Source of the DNA: Pelagibacteraceae bacterium
GTDB lineage: Bacteria > Pseudomonadota > Alphaproteobacteria > Pelagibacterales > Pelagibacteraceae
Assembly (NCBI GenBank): GCA_008638225.1
Contig: VTPP01000014.1
Coordinates: 1-32,980 of the forward strand
Length of the DNA: 32,980 nt
Direction: 5' to 3'
In this document: positions 31,282-32,980 of the stretch, piece after piece
Layout: each line of letters begins with the position of its first letter
How positions within the stretch are numbered: the first letter of the stretch is position 1
The notes under the pieces: generated by a model
Databases searched by the model: none
Told to the model about the DNA's origin: nothing
Seen by the model: the letters and a program-made list of their open reading frames with translations, nothing else
Made by a program: the position numbers and the translations under genes

Positions 31282-32431
31282 AGAAGAAGCCCTAAAACAG
31301 TTACAGCAATTTAGTGAGCAACATCTTGCATCTTATGCTGCCAAACGTAACTTTGATTATGGGCCAAAGATGCGAACTAATACTAGCGTTTTATCTAAGT
31401 ATATCAGCCACCGCATCATTGATGAGCTAACGGTACTGCGATCTGCTTATGGCACATATCCTTTTGCCCGAATTGAAAAATTTATTCAGGAAATAATGTG
31501 GAGAACTTATTGGAAAGGTTGGCTTGAGCAGAGACCTCAGGTTTGGCAGGATTATGTAACCGACTTAACTAAGCTCCAGTCACAAACACAATCGGAGCAA
31601 TACCAACAAGCCATTCAAGCTGCCACATCTATTCCTTGTTTTAATGATTGGGTCAAAGAATTACAAACTCATGGTTATTTGCACAATCATGCAAGAATGT
31701 GGTTTGCTAGTATCTGGATTTTTACCTTACAGTTACCTTGGCAACTAGGAGCAGATTTTTTTTTAAAACATTTACTGGATGGTGATGCGGCAGCAAATAC
31801 TTTAAGTTGGCGCTGGGTAGCGGGGTTACATACTAAGGGCAAGCATTATCTTGCAACAACAAAAAACATTAATCTATTTTCAGGCACAACTTATTCCAAT
31901 CTTCATCTTAATGAAACAGCCATGCCTTGCACCGAACAAAAACAATATCCAATCACTCCATTATCTTTTGCCAGTCCTAATTATGATAATGCCTTATGCT
32001 TATTTCATTATTTAGACTGTTCTTTTGCCGAGCAATCTCCCTTCGTCAGCAAATCTATGCAAGTTGCAGTCTTAGATTGTGTGTCGCATCTACACTCTTT
32101 GCAGTTCGCTAGTCCCGTTTTAGATTTTAAACAAAAAATACAATCTCAATTACAGCAACATCTTGCAACTACACTCAGTAGAGATGTGCCAAGCATAAGC
32201 AGGGAGCAATTAGAAAATTTTGTAAAAAAAAATAATATTACAAAAATAATAATGCCGTATCTAACCACTGGTTATGAACATGATTTGGTTGAAAAGATAA
32301 AAAAAGAAATGAAAGAAGTAACAATTGAGTATGCGGTTCGTGATTATGATAAGTATTGCTGGCCCTTTGCTAGCAAAGGTTTTTTTGCTTTTAAAGATCA
32401 GATCCCAGGGATCATTGCCAAATTTATGTAA
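31271..32431 (+). CDS. Photolyase/cryptochrome-like flavoprotein with apparently permuted domains
   Basis: A 386-residue protein whose first about 205 residues match the C-terminal FAD-binding helical domain of DNA photolyases. Key marks: YAAKRNF, NTSVLSKYISHR (Thr38/Ser39/Ser42, flavin phosphate contact), IMWRTYWKGWLEQRP, HNHARMW (Asn139, Arg142), Trp157, and LLDGDAAANTLSWRWVAG with Asn176 (flavin N5-side Asn of E. coli PhrB, Asn378) and Trp180 (Trp382). The usual N-terminal alpha/beta domain is absent; instead the C-terminal 150 residues (240-386) resemble it, with strands ALCLFHYLDCS and QVAVLD and a segment NNITKIIMPYLTTGYEHDLVEKI like that domain's antenna-side region. It overlaps the deacetylase gene by 11 bases and ends before a strong terminator. 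Repair or light sensing is possible; the function is not known. Confidence 0.82.
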   Translation: MELREEALKQLQQFSEQHLASYAAKRNFDYGPKMRTNTSVLSKYISHRIIDELTVLRSAYGTYPFARIEKFIQEIMWRTYWKGWLEQRPQVWQDYVTDLTKLQSQTQSEQYQQAIQAATSIPCFNDWVKELQTHGYLHNHARMWFASIWIFTLQLPWQLGADFFLKHLLDGDAAANTLSWRWVAGLHTKGKHYLATTKNINLFSGTTYSNLHLNETAMPCTEQKQYPITPLSFASPNYDNALCLFHYLDCSFAEQSPFVSKSMQVAVLDCVSHLHSLQFASPVLDFKQKIQSQLQQHLATTLSRDVPSISREQLENFVKKNNITKIIMPYLTTGYEHDLVEKIKKEMKEVTIEYAVRDYDKYCWPFASKGFFAFKDQIPGIIAKFM

Positions 32432-32451
32432 GAGGAAAAGGGAAGTAGAAG

Positions 32452-32478
32452 AAACTAGGGCGCAAGGCGCCCTAGTTT
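32452..32478. terminator. Strong bidirectional intrinsic terminator
   Basis: AAACTAGGGCGC and GCGCCCTAGTTT form a perfect 12-bp stem with a 3-base AAG loop, between the convergent photolyase-like gene and the small secreted-protein gene. T-rich sequence follows in both directions (short on the plus strand), so it can end both transcripts. Confidence 0.85.
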
Positions 32479-32488
32479 GAAATTATAA

Positions 32489-32725
32489 TTAGCCTAATTT
32501 TTTTAAAGCTTCTTGTAACGCTTTTTCTGAATCAGCGTGTTTACCTGCTTTGTGATCTGCATCACCTTTATCGCGTAATGTTTTCACAGCCTTAAGATCA
32601 TCTCCAGCTAATTTTGTCGTCGCTATTTTTGCATCTACTTGCTTTAGTAATGCTGGACATTGTCCTGCATAAGCAAATGATGAAATAAATACGCTTGAAA
32701 TTAAGATGGCTAGTATTTTTTTCAT
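32489..32725 (-). CDS. Small secreted helical protein
   Basis: A 78-residue protein with a clear signal peptide (MKKILAILISSVFISSFAYA, cleavage before GQCP). The mature 58 residues are strongly helical and charged: one Cys near the start, then ALLKQVDAKIATTKLAGDDL and a DADHKAGKHADSEKALQEAL segment that looks like a single TPR-type helix pair. Small periplasmic proteins of this kind are common and often abundant in marine Alphaproteobacteria; no function is known to me. Its gene ends at the shared terminator. A perfect -35 TTGACA lies upstream on the minus strand. Confidence 0.8.
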   Translation of the reverse strand: MKKILAILISSVFISSFAYAGQCPALLKQVDAKIATTKLAGDDLKAVKTLRDKGDADHKAGKHADSEKALQEALKKLG

Positions 32726-32752
32726 GTTAGTGTCTTTTGTTAAATTGGGCTG

Positions 32753-32779
32753 AATCTATCAAACCTATTAGATTGTCAA
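32753..32779 (-). promoter_or_regulatory. Possible promoter of the small secreted-protein gene
   Basis: On the minus strand, TTGACA (32779-32774) is followed by TAGATT (32758-32753) with a short 15-bp spacer. The -35 is consensus; the spacing makes the -10 assignment doubtful. Confidence 0.3.
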
Positions 32780-32980
32780 TTATCATAGAGCTAAGCTTAG
32801 TCACATGAGGCCGCATCCCTGGTATGTAAACATTAGATAGCGAGATAGGTTCTAGCAGCTATTAATATCTAGCGTTTCTCAATATGGACGAGGCTTTGTA
32901 TTGATAGAATATGCACAGCGAGCGAAAAACCAAGATATGTTCTAACTTTTGTTGCACGTAAACTAGTTACTAGACAACTA
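32780..32980. other. Right-end stretch with no gene recognised
   Basis: About 200 bases up to the window edge. I find no ORF longer than about 20 codons with a start and ribosome site, no tRNA-like cloverleaf, and no repeat matching elsewhere in the window. It may contain the promoter of a gene beyond the edge. Confidence 0.4.

Overview
The window looks like a chromosomal segment of an AT-rich, probably free-living marine alphaproteobacterium (SAR11, HIMB59 or a similar lineage; the rank is inferred). Support comes from the low-GC, tightly packed gene layout with many stop/start overlaps and from two GAAC-N7-GAAC motifs, the LexA (SOS) box typical of Alphaproteobacteria. It also comes from the content: an isocitrate lyase paired with a RamB/PrpR/ScfR-type regulator, a soluble NAD-dependent formate dehydrogenase operon, an FbpABC-type iron transporter, a branched-chain-amino-acid-type (Liv) ABC transporter and SCO/PCu(A)C copper chaperones. 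I saw no rRNA, tRNA, CRISPR, insertion sequence or prophage.

Layout. 1-2353: the 5' part of isocitrate lyase (aceA, minus strand), preceded by a small overlapping ORF, and divergent from a short-chain-acyl-CoA-type regulator. The shared promoter region carries a TTTGCAAA palindrome. 2462-3538: a secreted PQQ-type sugar dehydrogenase. 3541-7278 (minus): iron(III) ABC transporter fbpA-fbpB-fbpC, with two near-perfect palindromes upstream that look like iron-responsive operators. 7509-8552: zinc alcohol dehydrogenase. 8649-9403: a zur-like Fur-family regulator under a perfect 22-bp palindrome, translationally coupled to a small His-rich membrane protein. 9418-10821 (minus): Ca2+/Na+ exchanger and a secreted SNase-like nuclease.

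10895-18954 is a molybdenum/formate module. moeA and mobA (minus) diverge from a plus-strand operon of an IscU/NifU-like scaffold, an HPP-family membrane protein, fdhD, a fused FdsG-FdsB diaphorase subunit and the molybdenum FdsA subunit. Together these genes make the cofactor, sulfurate it, build the enzyme and oxidise formate to NADH. The FdsB part has lost one canonical [4Fe-4S] cysteine and has a new cysteine where the family normally has glycine.

19070-24479 is a Liv-type uptake operon: binding protein, intervening hairpin, fused LivF-LivG ATPase, LivH, LivM, then a secreted MORN-repeat protein. 24494-25585 (minus) encodes PCu(A)C and SCO. 25798-27442 is a LexA-box-controlled umuDC error-prone polymerase operon. 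Its 3' end overlaps, on the opposite strand, a truncated DUF2784 gene that lies downstream of a BT1/folate-transporter-like gene (27568-29172).

29454-32431 is the most unusual part. It is a three-gene, overlapping operon encoding a RimK-type ATP-grasp ligase, a histone-deacetylase-fold amidohydrolase with intact active site, and a photolyase/cryptochrome-like protein whose FAD domain comes first and whose alpha/beta-like domain appears to come last (apparent circular permutation). A second LexA-type box lies upstream. I know of no described pathway joining these three activities. The window ends with a small secreted protein on the minus strand and about 250 bases in which I see no gene.
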